Below are positions 34,526 to 43,435 of a stretch of 64,000 bases of DNA, in pieces. The translations under genes and the position numbers were made by a program. The DNA comes from an uncultured Acetatifactor sp. (lineage in GTDB: Bacteria > Bacillota > Clostridia > Lachnospirales > Lachnospiraceae), in NCBI GenBank assembly GCA_910588225.1, contig CAJUQT010000017.1, positions 1 to 64,000 on the forward strand. The letters run 5' to 3'. Within the stretch, counting starts at the first letter, position 1. The number at the start of each line of letters is the position of its first letter. Below the pieces are notes generated by a model that saw only the letters and a list, made by a program, of their open reading frames with translations, made no database searches and had not been told where the DNA came from.

Positions 34526-34981
34526 ATGGCACTTAAAATGGAGTTTCTGAGCAACCTGAATAAGGGAAAAGAACCGACAGAGATGGAGCGGGTGGAGGCG
34601 AATATCGCGCAGGTGGAAGCCGAGGTACAGCAGAGATATTATCAGCTTGGGCAAATGTACTATGAGGAGCACAAGGCGGATGGAGATACAGGGGACAAGT
34701 ACTCTGGTATTGTAGGGGCAATTGCCAAACTGGAATTGAACCGGATTGGCTTCCAGAAGAATAAGCTGCGCCTGCAGGGCCAGATGATGTGCGAAAACTG
34801 CGGTGGAATTATTCCGTATGGAAGCATCTTCTGCAATATCTGCGGACAAAAGGCGGATGAAAAGCAGGAGGGCGGCGCAGACGTTATGAATACGGCTCCC
34901 GGTAAAAAGTGTACGGTATGCGGCGCAGTCATGGATGAGGACAGTATGTTCTGCACATCCTGTGGCTCAAAGGCCGAGTAG
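34526..34981 (+). CDS. Double zinc-ribbon protein with N-terminal helical hairpin
   Basis: 151 residues. The N-terminal 85 residues are helical with an amphipathic pattern (EMERVEANIAQVEAEVQQRY), perhaps a coiled coil. Two zinc ribbons follow: CENCGGIIPYGSIFCNICG and CTVCGAVMDEDSMFCTSCG, each with the CxxC-CxxC spacing of the zinc-ribbon_2 family. GGAGAAAGG lies before the ATG. The 3' end is 13 bases from the next zinc-ribbon gene, so the two are co-transcribed. Function unknown; zinc ribbons of this kind act as protein-protein adaptors. Confidence 0.75.
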   Translation: MALKMEFLSNLNKGKEPTEMERVEANIAQVEAEVQQRYYQLGQMYYEEHKADGDTGDKYSGIVGAIAKLELNRIGFQKNKLRLQGQMMCENCGGIIPYGSIFCNICGQKADEKQEGGADVMNTAPGKKCTVCGAVMDEDSMFCTSCGSKAE

Positions 34982-34994
34982 TGGAGGTAAGTTG

Positions 34995-35948
34995 ATGTTT
35001 TGCGGAAAATGCGGAAAAGAGACAGGAGCAGGAGGGTTTTGCCCACATTGTGGAGCAGCGGTAAAAAAGAGTGAAGGGAATGTAACTCCGGTTCCTGTGA
35101 CAACGCGGGAAAAAGAAAGGAAGGCAGGGAAAAAGGGAAAGCACATAGGGCATTACCTGATACTTATGCTGCTGATTGTCGGGGCAGGTGGCTTATACCT
35201 GTACTTTACCGGTGACAGTTACAGGTGCAGGAAGTTTCTGAAACAGGCGGAGGCATATCTGGAGGAGGGAAAGTATCAGGAAGCTCTGAAATACTGTGAG
35301 AGCGCCATCGATTTGGATGATCAGTGTGTGGAAGCCTATCAGAAAAGTGCGGATATCTATGTGGCTATGGATGCTTACGGGGATGCAATCGAGATTCTGA
35401 AGGATGGACAGAAAGTCCTCGATGATAAGGAGGAATTCCTGGAGAAGAAGCTGGAGGAAGTCTATCAAAAGGAAGCAAAGTGCCTGGAAGGTGTGTGGAC
35501 GCTGGATTACAATCTTGGAGACCTGATTCCAGAGGGGTACGGGGATTTGCTGGGAGTGGATATCCAGGTTCCGATTCTGATGGAGATAGGAGGAGACGGC
35601 ATCATATGGTTTTCTGTGGAGAAGGAATATTTTGCAGGGGCTCAATCCACTCTGAGTTCTGCAGCCCAAATGCTGTGTACAGTTTATACCAAAATTCCTT
35701 TTCTGGGGAATCTGGCGGGAAAAGTGACAGATTTTTTGACAGGACTTCTTATCGATAATGTGGGTGTGAGCTATTCGTATCAGGCGAAAAATGGGGTGCT
35801 GTATTGTACCTGGTCTGGGGACGATGCAGCAGAGGAGATGTATGAATTTGTCATAGATGGGGATAATCTGATATTCCTGGGAGAACTGACAGAAGGAGAG
35901 GACAGCTATTATCTGCAGTTTCCTCTGACATTGCAGCGCGTAAAGTAA
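34995..35948 (+). CDS. Zinc-ribbon membrane protein with TPR-like domain
   Basis: GGAGG at 34983-34987 selects ATG 34995 (317 residues). Order: a zinc ribbon (MFCGKCGKETGAGGFCPHCG), a basic linker, one membrane helix (YLILMLLIVGAGGLYLYFTG, about residues 55-75), then TPR-like helices (KQAEAYLEEGKYQEALKYCE, EAYQKSADIYVAMDAYGDAI), and a C-terminal beta-rich domain (CLEGVWTLDYNLGDLIPEGY). The zinc ribbon would lie in the cytoplasm and the TPR and beta domain outside. Similar modular proteins of Clostridia are annotated as zinc-ribbon domain proteins and have no assigned role. Promoter elements upstream are shared with its neighbours. Confidence 0.75.
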   Translation: MFCGKCGKETGAGGFCPHCGAAVKKSEGNVTPVPVTTREKERKAGKKGKHIGHYLILMLLIVGAGGLYLYFTGDSYRCRKFLKQAEAYLEEGKYQEALKYCESAIDLDDQCVEAYQKSADIYVAMDAYGDAIEILKDGQKVLDDKEEFLEKKLEEVYQKEAKCLEGVWTLDYNLGDLIPEGYGDLLGVDIQVPILMEIGGDGIIWFSVEKEYFAGAQSTLSSAAQMLCTVYTKIPFLGNLAGKVTDFLTGLLIDNVGVSYSYQAKNGVLYCTWSGDDAAEEMYEFVIDGDNLIFLGELTEGEDSYYLQFPLTLQRVK

Positions 35949-35991
35949 AACAGAAAATGTAAAAAAAGATATTATATAGCGTTATTCAGGC

Positions 35992-36006
35992 AAAGTGGTG
36001 TAATAG
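35992..36006 (+). promoter_or_regulatory. Promoter-like element before 36048
   Basis: AAAGTGGTGTAATAG resembles the AAAGTAGGATAA blocks at 32055 and 34442; the -10 candidate is TAATAG (36001-36006). Weaker than the other two. Confidence 0.35.
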
Positions 36007-36047
36007 ACTCAATGAAAACAAAAGCAAGAGTATGAGGAGGAATGAGG

Positions 36048-36852
36048 ATGTTCTGTAAAAAATGTGGAAAAGAAGTAAAGGAAGGAACTGTATTCTGTGG
36101 CTTCTGCGGCGCATCCACAGGTCAGGCAGCCGGACCACAGAAGCAAAGTGCACTTCCACCCATAGCCGGCGGGCCAGGTGCAGCTGCCGCCGGAGCTTCA
36201 GCCGGAAAAGGCAGCATAGGAGAACTGCTGGTGAAAAATAGACTTGCGGCTATATGCGGCGGTTCTGGTAGTTATTATTATACTGGCAGCAGTACTTTTC
36301 AGAAAGCCGTCAGGTATCACTGGGGAATGGAATGGAGAGTATGGATTTAAAGAGTTCTGGCGGACTGCCGTATATATATCTTCTGATGACTTCAGAGCGT
36401 ATGAAGACGCCGGCGTAGACTTTTCTGATTTGCCGAAGGTACAGGGAGTTCTGGAGTTCCATAAGAACGGAACATGGGAATTTTATATTGAGAAAGAATC
36501 CGCCATGGAGGGAAACAGGGGATTTGTAGACGATATTTTAGGTGATTCGGACGATGAGGATGCCGTGGAGGCATGCGAAGAGTATTTAGAGGCTCTGAAC
36601 GACGAGCTGGATGATCTTTTGGAGGTGTTTGAGTGGTCCGGTGATTACGAGCTGGATGAGAAAGAAGGGGAGATAACACTGACCATCAACAAAGCGGGAA
36701 TAGGATCTGTTTCGAAGAACGCCAATGAAGCGGTGCTGAGTTACAAGATAAAGGATGGAAAGCTGACGCTGAAGATTGAGGAGGCAGACGGGGACAACCG
36801 GATAAGTCAGCTGGAGGTGCTGGGGCTTTTCGATGAAAAAATGTCCAGGTAA
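36048..36852 (+). pseudogene. Zinc-ribbon membrane protein split by a frameshift
   Basis: AGGAGG at 36035-36040 selects ATG 36048. The first frame encodes a zinc ribbon (MFCKKCGKEVKEGTVFCGFC), an Ala/Gly-rich linker and LLVKNRLAAI, then goes astray. From about 36250 the next frame takes over with a membrane helix (AAVLVVIIILAAVLF) and an extracytoplasmic beta-rich domain (GITGEWNGEYGFKEFW) to 36852. The joined order, zinc ribbon, linker, helix, beta domain, matches the previous gene's plan. The shift lies around GCGGCTATATGCGGCGG, with no homopolymer or slippery heptamer, so a mutation or assembly error is likelier than programmed frameshifting. Confidence 0.7.
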
Positions 36853-37361
36853 TATTTAGCGTGCAGAGAGGGATTGCGGAAGTGCTGTATTCCTATAAGA
36901 TAGAAAATGTGGAATATTCCGATTCTGATCACTGCATTGTGAGCACAGGGAAGATTTACTTTGTACAGAAAGTCGGCGAGCCGTTATACCACCAGGATTC
37001 TGGACGAAGACATGGGAACTGTGGAATGATAAGGGGAAAAGAAGGAAGGGATGTGATATTATGGGAGCGATCTATTATCTGGAGGATGACAGATACCATT
37101 TGGAAGAAAATTATATATTGCAGGATGATGCGGAGGGAGCATATTATAACGCAATATCGTAATCTATCTGAGGACTTTCCCGCATATCAAAATGGCGCTG
37201 TGGGAAATATTTGAAGGGGTGGAATAATTGTTGTATAAAAGTAAAGATTGGATTAATGTGCGATAGCTGAGAGAAAAATAAACTTCCAGAATAAACTGCC
37301 TGAAAATGGAAATCCTTATATTTGAAATTTATAGGTTTCAGAATGGAGATGCAGGCAGGAT
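36853..37361 (+). other. Gene-poor stretch with decayed coding pieces
   Basis: An open frame (36861-37214) begins with AEVLYSYKIENVEYSDSDHC and YFVQKVGEP, which resemble a real beta-domain protein, but similarity jumps to the +1 frame (TTRILDEDMGTVE, stop near 37028). A 33-codon frame at 37061-37162 (MGAIYYLEDDRYHLEENYIL) follows an AGGAAGGG. These look like remnants of further members of the zinc-ribbon cluster. Nothing intact is seen. Confidence 0.35.
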
Positions 37362-37565
37362 ATGATTTCGTTCTTGGAAATGGTGCAGCGCTATCCGATT
37401 GGTGCTAAGGTAAATGTGCCAGAAGGAGACAAAGCAGAAAAACGGCGGGAAATTATGGGTTACGAGTATTATAACGGAACAGGATATCTGGTTTTTCGGA
37501 ACAATGAGAAGGTAAATGTGGAGCAGGTGATAGGGTTTGGCTATCCCTGGACACCAAGTTTTTAA
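37362..37565 (+). CDS. 67-aa hypothetical protein
   Basis: A small, soluble protein (MISFLEMVQRYPIGAKVNVP then YEYYNGTGYLVFRNNEKVNV) with a short beta-rich look and no known motif. The ATG follows GCAGGAT, a weak ribosome binding site. It lies 104 bases before the C39 peptidase gene in the same direction, with a possible promoter between them. Function unknown; coding status rests mainly on composition and on its isolation from other frames. Confidence 0.45.
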   Translation: MISFLEMVQRYPIGAKVNVPEGDKAEKRREIMGYEYYNGTGYLVFRNNEKVNVEQVIGFGYPWTPSF

Positions 37566-37669
37566 AGGAATGAGTGTTTCTTAATAAAATATTAGGGAAG
37601 TCACAACAGAATAGTAAAGTTTCGGAGCCCTTTTGTCTCTATACTAATATAATGACAGGAGGGTTTTTT

Positions 37670-38740
37670 ATGGTACAACTTGATATTGAAATGAGAGGCA
37701 GATGGCAGGGACAGCAGGCAGCAGGGCAAAGAAGAAACACACAGTATGCAGCGGGGCGGCAAATAACCGGACAGCGGTCGGCTGAACCGGAAAGGAATTT
37801 ACAATATATAGCCATACAAAGAGCAGCAGCGCAGGATAGGCATAAGGGGTATACAGCCAGTCCGGGAACAACTACGAGAGCATCTATGAGAACAACCGGC
37901 CAGAGAAGGAACGGCTCTGGAAAGCTGTCTGTAAAACGGCGCAGGAACAGGAGAATAAAAAGGTTCTGCGCACTGGCCATGAGTGTTGCATTAGGTCTGG
38001 GTATTGTCATGGTTGTGCAGAGTGCGCAGCACACATTTGCCGGGTTCTCTATGGAATTGCCGGAGCGGGCAGGTATGAATACAGTGATCTTGGAGGAAGG
38101 GAATATATCTTCGACTGCAGGTCTGCCGGACTTTACAAAAGAGCTGCAGGAGCTTCTGGAGAAAAACGAAGAGACCCGCGATTATGTGGAAAACTATTCA
38201 AATCGGGAGCATTACAAAAGTCAGGAGATAGACCTGACAGAGGAGGTCACCAGCGGTGAAGTACCTTTACTGATGCAGTGGGACAGGCGGTGGGGCTATG
38301 ATGCGTATGGGGATAGTATGATAGGGCTTGCGGGCTGCGGGCCTCTTTGCCTGAATATGGCTTATCTGTATTTTACGGAAGACTTGACGATGACGCCCAG
38401 AAAGATGGCGGAATTTGTGCATGATGGAGGATATCACACGGCCGAGGGAACCAGCTGGAGTCTCTGGACAGAGGGAGTGTCAGCTTTGGGACTGGAAGGA
38501 AGTGAACTTTCTCTGGATGAGAGCGCAATGCAGCGGGCTCTGGACACGGGCGGGTTGATTGTATGCAGTATGCGGCCGGGAGATTTTACCACTACCGGAC
38601 ATTTCATTCTGATTCGGGGATATGGAGAAGAAGGATTTTATGTGAATGACCCGAACCGCAGAATCACCAGCGGGAAGACGTGGTCTTTTGATACTTTGAG
38701 AGGCCAGATTAAGAATCTTTGGGTGCTGAGGAGGGAATGA
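37670..38740 (+). CDS. Membrane-anchored C39-like papain-type peptidase
   Basis: AGGAGGG at 37657-37663 selects ATG 37670 over 37574; 356 residues. The N-terminal 95 residues are low-complexity, Gln/Arg/Thr-rich and basic (GRWQGQQAAGQRRNTQYAAG), followed by one membrane helix (FCALAMSVALGLGIVMVVQS). The C-terminal domain is peptidase_C39_2-like: VPLLMQWDRRWGYDAYGDSM, AGCGPLCLNMAYLYF with the catalytic Cys, TTTGHFILIRGYG with the His and FYVNDPNRR with the Asn/Asp. The catalytic domain should face outward. Such enzymes are inferred to process peptides or cell-wall material in Clostridia. The long basic cytoplasmic tail is unusual. Confidence 0.8.
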   Translation: MVQLDIEMRGRWQGQQAAGQRRNTQYAAGRQITGQRSAEPERNLQYIAIQRAAAQDRHKGYTASPGTTTRASMRTTGQRRNGSGKLSVKRRRNRRIKRFCALAMSVALGLGIVMVVQSAQHTFAGFSMELPERAGMNTVILEEGNISSTAGLPDFTKELQELLEKNEETRDYVENYSNREHYKSQEIDLTEEVTSGEVPLLMQWDRRWGYDAYGDSMIGLAGCGPLCLNMAYLYFTEDLTMTPRKMAEFVHDGGYHTAEGTSWSLWTEGVSALGLEGSELSLDESAMQRALDTGGLIVCSMRPGDFTTTGHFILIRGYGEEGFYVNDPNRRITSGKTWSFDTLRGQIKNLWVLRRE

Positions 38741-38749
38741 TAAATGCAA

Positions 38750-38968
38750 TCAGCAGCGAATGGCATGGCAGTGTCCATATTTTTTAAGTTTATCCTGCTC
38801 GATTCGTCTGAACTTTTCAAATTTGGATGAAATGGGAACTATCCAATAAATATCAGTTATCATAGAATCTTCAAATGCAAAGAAACAGGGGCGGCTATGT
38901 GGTACTCCGTCAATGATATCTTTATTTTGCAGTATTCCAAAACCATTATTATACGTACAAGACGACAT
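38750..38968 (-). pseudogene. Truncated ToxN/AbiQ/CptN-like toxin remnant
   Basis: A 72-codon frame contains IIDGVPHSRPCFFAFEDSMI followed by TDIYWIVPISSKFEKFRRIE and QDKLKKYGHCHAIR. This pattern (RPCFFA, YWxxPISSxxxK, KYGxC) matches the N-terminal half of type III toxin-antitoxin nucleases of the ToxN/AbiQ/CptN type. Those proteins are about 150-170 residues, so more than half is missing at the 3' side, which abuts the end of the peptidase gene. No ribosome binding site precedes the ATG, and the first 15 residues do not look like a normal start. No RNA antitoxin repeat array is visible nearby. Confidence 0.45.
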
Positions 38969-39001
38969 TATGTCAATTAATTGCCGAAACAGTTTGAGGA
39001 T

Positions 39002-39703
39002 TTATTGATACTCTGTTTTATCTTTCATATGGCGATATATCATGACAGCACTGGCTTCATAAGCTCGGAAGGCCTGGGCTTTTCGCTTTTTTTCATCCCA
39101 GGCTTTCATCAGGCTGCGATGTTCGCGACGCTGTGCGGTCAGCTTTTCTTCCAGAAGCTTATTCTGAATTCTTTTGGCTTCCGCTTTCTTTTTCAGATAT
39201 TCTTTCAGCAGCTTTTTGCGCCTGGCCTTTTTGGCTCTTTTTGCTTCCAGCCGCCTTCTCTCCTCGGCGCGTCTGGCACGCTCACATTTCTGGACACCAT
39301 AGGTGTATCCGTAACTTTTATCCCAGGAATCTTCGATGTGAATCAGGGCAAATTGGGGAGGACAGCATCCATAATTCACGGACCTGCTTTCAGCCAGATA
39401 ATTCAATACTTTCTGCTCATAAGCAGGGGCCTGTTGCATTCTGCGGTAGGCCGCATCCGTTATATCAATAAAAGTGAATACCTTTTTCTGAGAGGGATGC
39501 AGAGGTAAAGAGTTTATTTTATCGTGAATATATAACTTATATTCCGGAAGCGTCATGTCTTTTACGGAGGAATAGTATTTTTCTGCCATTTTATCAGCAA
39601 AGCTGAAGCCGACTTTTTCATTATTGCCGGAAGCAGCTGCCTGTGTATTTTCATAGTTGGTGCCAGTTGAGTAGCCTGTATTTATCTTACTTTCCATTTC
39701 CAT
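39002..39703 (-). CDS. Basic coiled-coil hypothetical protein
   Basis: 233 residues. The N-terminal half has a structured look (FSFADKMAEKYYSSVKDMTL, PEYKLYIHDKINSLPLHPSQ, FTFIDITDAAYRRMQQAPAY). The C-terminal half is a long, very basic helix (ERRRLEAKRAKKARRKKLLK, EYLKKKAEAKRIQNKLLEEK), likely a coiled coil or nucleic-acid-binding tail. There is no signal peptide or membrane segment. AAAGGAAATGGAAATG lies around the start (ATG 39703). I recall similar proteins restricted to Lachnospiraceae, unassigned. It is monocistronic, convergent to the peptidase gene and divergent from the SpoIID-like gene. Confidence 0.6.
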   Translation of the reverse strand: MEMESKINTGYSTGTNYENTQAAASGNNEKVGFSFADKMAEKYYSSVKDMTLPEYKLYIHDKINSLPLHPSQKKVFTFIDITDAAYRRMQQAPAYEQKVLNYLAESRSVNYGCCPPQFALIHIEDSWDKSYGYTYGVQKCERARRAEERRRLEAKRAKKARRKKLLKEYLKKKAEAKRIQNKLLEEKLTAQRREHRSLMKAWDEKKRKAQAFRAYEASAVMIYRHMKDKTEYQ

Positions 39704-40018
39704 TTCCTTTCATATTCCAGCGGATTTCAGCAGATGGGATCAGGTGTATGTCTGTTGTAATATTGGCGGCAGGAAGATATTTCCTGCAGGTGGCTGACAT
39801 AGGCTTCCGCTCAGGGACTTTCTATTTTATATATCGGGATATAAGGGGAATTTGATGACAGCAGGCAGCACTAATTGTCAACACAATGTAACAAACCGGT
39901 ATCTGCAAGCCGTTACTTTAATAAAACCGGTTTTAACAAACTAACCAGAAGAAACAGGAACATTATCAATTACTTTTCATATCATATACAGGATAGAAAT
40001 AAGGAGAAGACAATTGAG
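39704..40018. other. Divergent intergenic region
   Basis: A 315-base stretch between the coiled-coil gene and the SpoIID-like gene. It contains a 12-base palindrome AAAACCGGTTTT (39923-39934) 85 bases before the right-hand start. A further open frame from 39875 has no ribosome binding site and is not taken as coding. No clear promoter of the sigma-A type was found; a sporulation-type promoter is possible but not demonstrated. Confidence 0.45.
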
Positions 40019-41872
40019 ATGGCGATAGGATATTTGATCATGCAGGCGCGGACTGCGCATGATGCCGTTCCGCTCAGTGGGATACAGGTAAGGGTATTAG
40101 ATGACAGAGGAAATCCGATTTATAACCTGATGACAGACGAGAGCGGAGAGACTCTGAAGGTTCCATTGGAGACTCTGGATAAAAGTTTTTCTCAGAATCA
40201 GTATTTTTCGGGTCTGCCTTATCTGAGCTATAATGTACTGGCCCAGGGAGCCGGTTTTAATACCCTATATATTACACATATACCCATTTATGACGGAGAG
40301 ACGGCTACGCTGCCGTTGGAACTTGTGCCTATGCAGACTATGCAGCGGCGGCCGGAAGAGAGGAAGATATTTATCGGGAAGCCTGCTGTGGCCATGCAGG
40401 AAACACGGGCACAGGAAGGGGAGGCGGAACCTGACGAGCGGGTATTGCGCCAGGTTGTGATTCCGAATCCGATTACGGTACACCTGGGGGTTCCGGGATC
40501 TAATGCCGCGAATGTACAGGTATCCTTTCCGAATTATGTGAAAAATGTGGCCAGCAGCGAAATTTATCCCACCTGGCCGGCAAATGCGTTGCGAGCCAAC
40601 ATTTATGCTATTATTACCTTTGCGCTGAACCGAATTTACACAGAGTGGTACAGAAGCCGCGGCTATAATTATGATATTACCAACAGTACTGCATATGACC
40701 AGTATTATGTAAACGGACGGCCGATTTATGAATCTATCAGCAGGGTTGTGGATGATATTTTTAATGAATATGTGCGGAGGCAGGGACAAAATGCACCGTA
40801 TTTTACATCTTTCTGCAATGGGACCACGGTTACCTGCCAGGGAATGTCCCAATGGGGAACGGTTACGCTGGCAGAAAGAGGACTTACGCCTCTGGAAATT
40901 CTGCGCAGTTATTATCCGAAGGACATTGAAATCGTCAGCACGGATATCATCACAAATGTGGTAACTTCCTATCCGGGAACGGCGCTTCGGGCAGGCAGCA
41001 CCGGGCTGAATGTGGAGACGATTCAGAAGTGGCTGGGAAGAGTCCGGCAAAATTATCCCGCTATCCCGGTGATTACGGATGAAACGGGTACCTTTGGTGA
41101 CAGTACGAGGGAAGCAGTAGTGAAATTCCAGCGGATTTTCGGCCTCTCTGCGGATGGAATTGTGGGGAAATCCACCTGGTTCAAGCTGTCAAGCCTGTAT
41201 ACCGCGGTAACCAGGCTGGCGGAACTGGACAGCGAGGGAGATACACTAGGGATAGGAACGGTTCCGCCGAGTACAGTGCTGCGGCAGGGATCTACAGGGC
41301 AGGATGTTATCACTTTACAGTATCTTCTGGATGTCATTTCCGAATATTATTCCGGAATACCGGCGCCTGTTCAGGATGGTATCTTCGGAAGCGGGACGCA
41401 GCAGTCGGTAATTGCATTTCAGAGGGCAATGCGGCTTACTCCGGATGGAGTGGTGGGGCCTGCCACCTGGAAGAAGCTGTATGAAGTATATCGAGGAATC
41501 GGACAGAATGTGCCGATGCCGGGACCGTCGCCGGAGCCGTCCCCCGGACCTGGACCGGGGAACGGTTATCAGGAATACACGGTTCGGGCCGGAGACAGCC
41601 TCTGGCTGATTGCACAGAGATATCATACCACAGTGGATGCGATTAGGAAGCTGAATGGATTGACCAGCGACTTGATCAATGTGGGGCAGGTGCTGAAGAT
41701 TCCTTCTTCTCAGTCGGGACCATATTTTGAATATACGGTTCGGCCGGGAGATACGCTGTGGCTGCTTTCCAGAAGGTATGATACCACAGTGGAAGCAATT
41801 AAAAGTCTGAACGGTCTGACCAGCGATATGCTGAACATTGGGCAGGTACTGCGGATTCCGACGAGAAGATAG
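40019..41872 (+). CDS. SpoIID-like cell-wall protein with two peptidoglycan-binding domains and two LysM repeats
   Basis: AAGGAG at 40001-40006 supports ATG 40019; 617 residues. Residues 15-120 are beta-rich (GIQVRVLDDRGNPIYNLMTD). Residues 180-310 resemble the SpoIID/LytB domain (YPTWPANALRANIYAIITFA then GTTVTCQGMSQWGTVTLAER), a lytic transglycosylase-like fold of spore engulfment proteins. Two PG_binding_1 units follow (LRAGSTGLNVETIQKWLGRV, LRQGSTGQDVITLQYLLDVI), then a Pro-rich linker (MPGPSPEPSPGPGPG) and two LysM repeats (YTVRAGDSLWLIAQRYHTTV, YTVRPGDTLWLLSRRYDTTV). No classical signal peptide is seen, which fits a spore-coat or cortex-associated protein. Role in spore or cell-wall peptidoglycan is inferred. 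Confidence 0.85.
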   Translation: MAIGYLIMQARTAHDAVPLSGIQVRVLDDRGNPIYNLMTDESGETLKVPLETLDKSFSQNQYFSGLPYLSYNVLAQGAGFNTLYITHIPIYDGETATLPLELVPMQTMQRRPEERKIFIGKPAVAMQETRAQEGEAEPDERVLRQVVIPNPITVHLGVPGSNAANVQVSFPNYVKNVASSEIYPTWPANALRANIYAIITFALNRIYTEWYRSRGYNYDITNSTAYDQYYVNGRPIYESISRVVDDIFNEYVRRQGQNAPYFTSFCNGTTVTCQGMSQWGTVTLAERGLTPLEILRSYYPKDIEIVSTDIITNVVTSYPGTALRAGSTGLNVETIQKWLGRVRQNYPAIPVITDETGTFGDSTREAVVKFQRIFGLSADGIVGKSTWFKLSSLYTAVTRLAELDSEGDTLGIGTVPPSTVLRQGSTGQDVITLQYLLDVISEYYSGIPAPVQDGIFGSGTQQSVIAFQRAMRLTPDGVVGPATWKKLYEVYRGIGQNVPMPGPSPEPSPGPGPGNGYQEYTVRAGDSLWLIAQRYHTTVDAIRKLNGLTSDLINVGQVLKIPSSQSGPYFEYTVRPGDTLWLLSRRYDTTVEAIKSLNGLTSDMLNIGQVLRIPTRR

Positions 41873-43361
41873 CTGTGTCGACCGGACGAATTCTGCAATC
41901 CCTGCGTACAGTCAGATATTGGCCTTTCTGAATCTCTTCGCCGGTTTCGCTGATAATGAGAACCGGCTTCTCGCCCCAGGGATTGCGAATCCGCAGAGGC
42001 CTTTTACTTCCGATAAGGGTGGCTTCTGTGCATTTTCCGGCAGCAGCGCAGGCTTCCACCTGCCATCCGCCGATTGTCTGCATGCGGATTCGGGCATCCC
42101 ATTTTTCCGGCAAAGAGGAGAACAGATACAGAACAGGTTCTTCTCCCGGTGCTTTCGGATAGCCTTGGCATACGGCATTGGCCATGGAAGAGGTGATGTG
42201 CCCCAGACGCTGAACATCGAGAGCCTGGGGGCCTTCCCTCAGAGTCATTCTGTTAGCCAGTATTTTTGTGTAGGCGCAGCCTTTCAGGTCTGTGAAATCT
42301 TGCTCATAGCTGTCCAGATCATGCATGGCGATGACAAATTCCTCCATTGCGCCGGGGATGCAGCTTCTTGATACTGCATCTACACACATATCCAGTGTGT
42401 TTACCTGCACTTTTTTCCCATATCCATAATGCTTCATGATCATGCCCAGTGTATTTTTGCCGATTTTTCGGATGTCCGCATTATCTGTCTCAGGAGTACA
42501 ATAGTCATATAGAACAATGGGATCGGAAATATGTTCAAAGCTTGCACCGCCGTACTGGCCCTTTGATCTGGCGCTGCCCCAGCATTCGTTCTGTTCTTCT
42601 CCGGTGACCAGAGCATCCTTTTCGGTGGATGTGGGGATGGGAGTCAGCCTGTTCAGGAAGCTTTTCCATACGGGAATCCGTTCTTTGTCAGCTGCCAGAA
42701 GTTCGGCGGCCTTGATTGCGATGGGCAGGATACCATGCATAGCGGACAATTCGGAGACAGCATCCTTGCAGTTCCAGACAGACTCATGGTTGTTGCAGTG
42801 TGCAATATGCAGCTTTCCGTCTCTTCCTTCTGTTATCAGGGGAAGCGTTACGTACAGATCCGCCGCACCTCGGATGAAAGGATATGCTTTTTCACGCAGC
42901 CATTGTCTGTCATCCAGAATCAGGAAGTATTTCCATATCCAGTATGCAATTTTGGCCGTTGTGGAAAAAATATGGCTCACATATCCGAATACGCCGAAGC
43001 CTCTTTCCGCACAGCCGTCATCTCTGTGGGAAATGTAACTGTAACGGGTGTCAAAAGAATTGCGGCCTTCCGCAAATTTTTTAAAAGTTTCAGAACGCTC
43101 TTCCCATTTTTTTCGGCAGGTATACAGTGCAATGAATTCTTCCTGCAATTTCTCCGGAATTTCTTCGGGGCCATTGAACCAGGTGGTTTCCGGTATCCAG
43201 AGACCTTCGGCGCCCCACTGCTGGACAGCGGCTTTTTCACAGGCATTTCGCCAATTCTCCATATGGGACAGGAAGGATTCCGCCAGTTCCGTACAGCCGG
43301 CGGAAATCAGTGCGGCATAATAACAGGAAGAGTTATGCCACCAGTATTGAGAACCCCACAT
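41799..43361 (-). pseudogene. N-terminally truncated glycoside hydrolase, (alpha/alpha)6-barrel type
   Basis: 520 codons. The first residues, MWGSQYWWHNSSCYYAALIS, belong to the middle of an alpha-barrel glycosidase rather than to its start. The frame is open further upstream (FFKMWG) until a stop near 43434 but has no Shine-Dalgarno. Barrel features continue (YRIGxADLYV-type FIRGAADLYVTLPLI, AHCNNHESVWNCKDAVSELS, GEEQNECWGSARSKG). The last 25 codons overlap the 3' end of the SpoIID-like gene on the other strand, so the natural stop may also be lost. A 5' deletion left this piece between two plus-strand genes; the N-terminal domains usual in such enzymes are absent. Confidence 0.65.
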
Positions 43362-43435
43362 TTTAAAAAACAGTGTAAAATGAGTTTGAAAAATTGAGCA
43401 GAAAGCATATTGAAAGGATATGAGAAGGGAAAATC

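Noticed and set aside
40265..41050. 261-codon minus-strand frame
   Set aside because: Antisense to the SpoIID-like gene; composition is that of a reversed coding strand.
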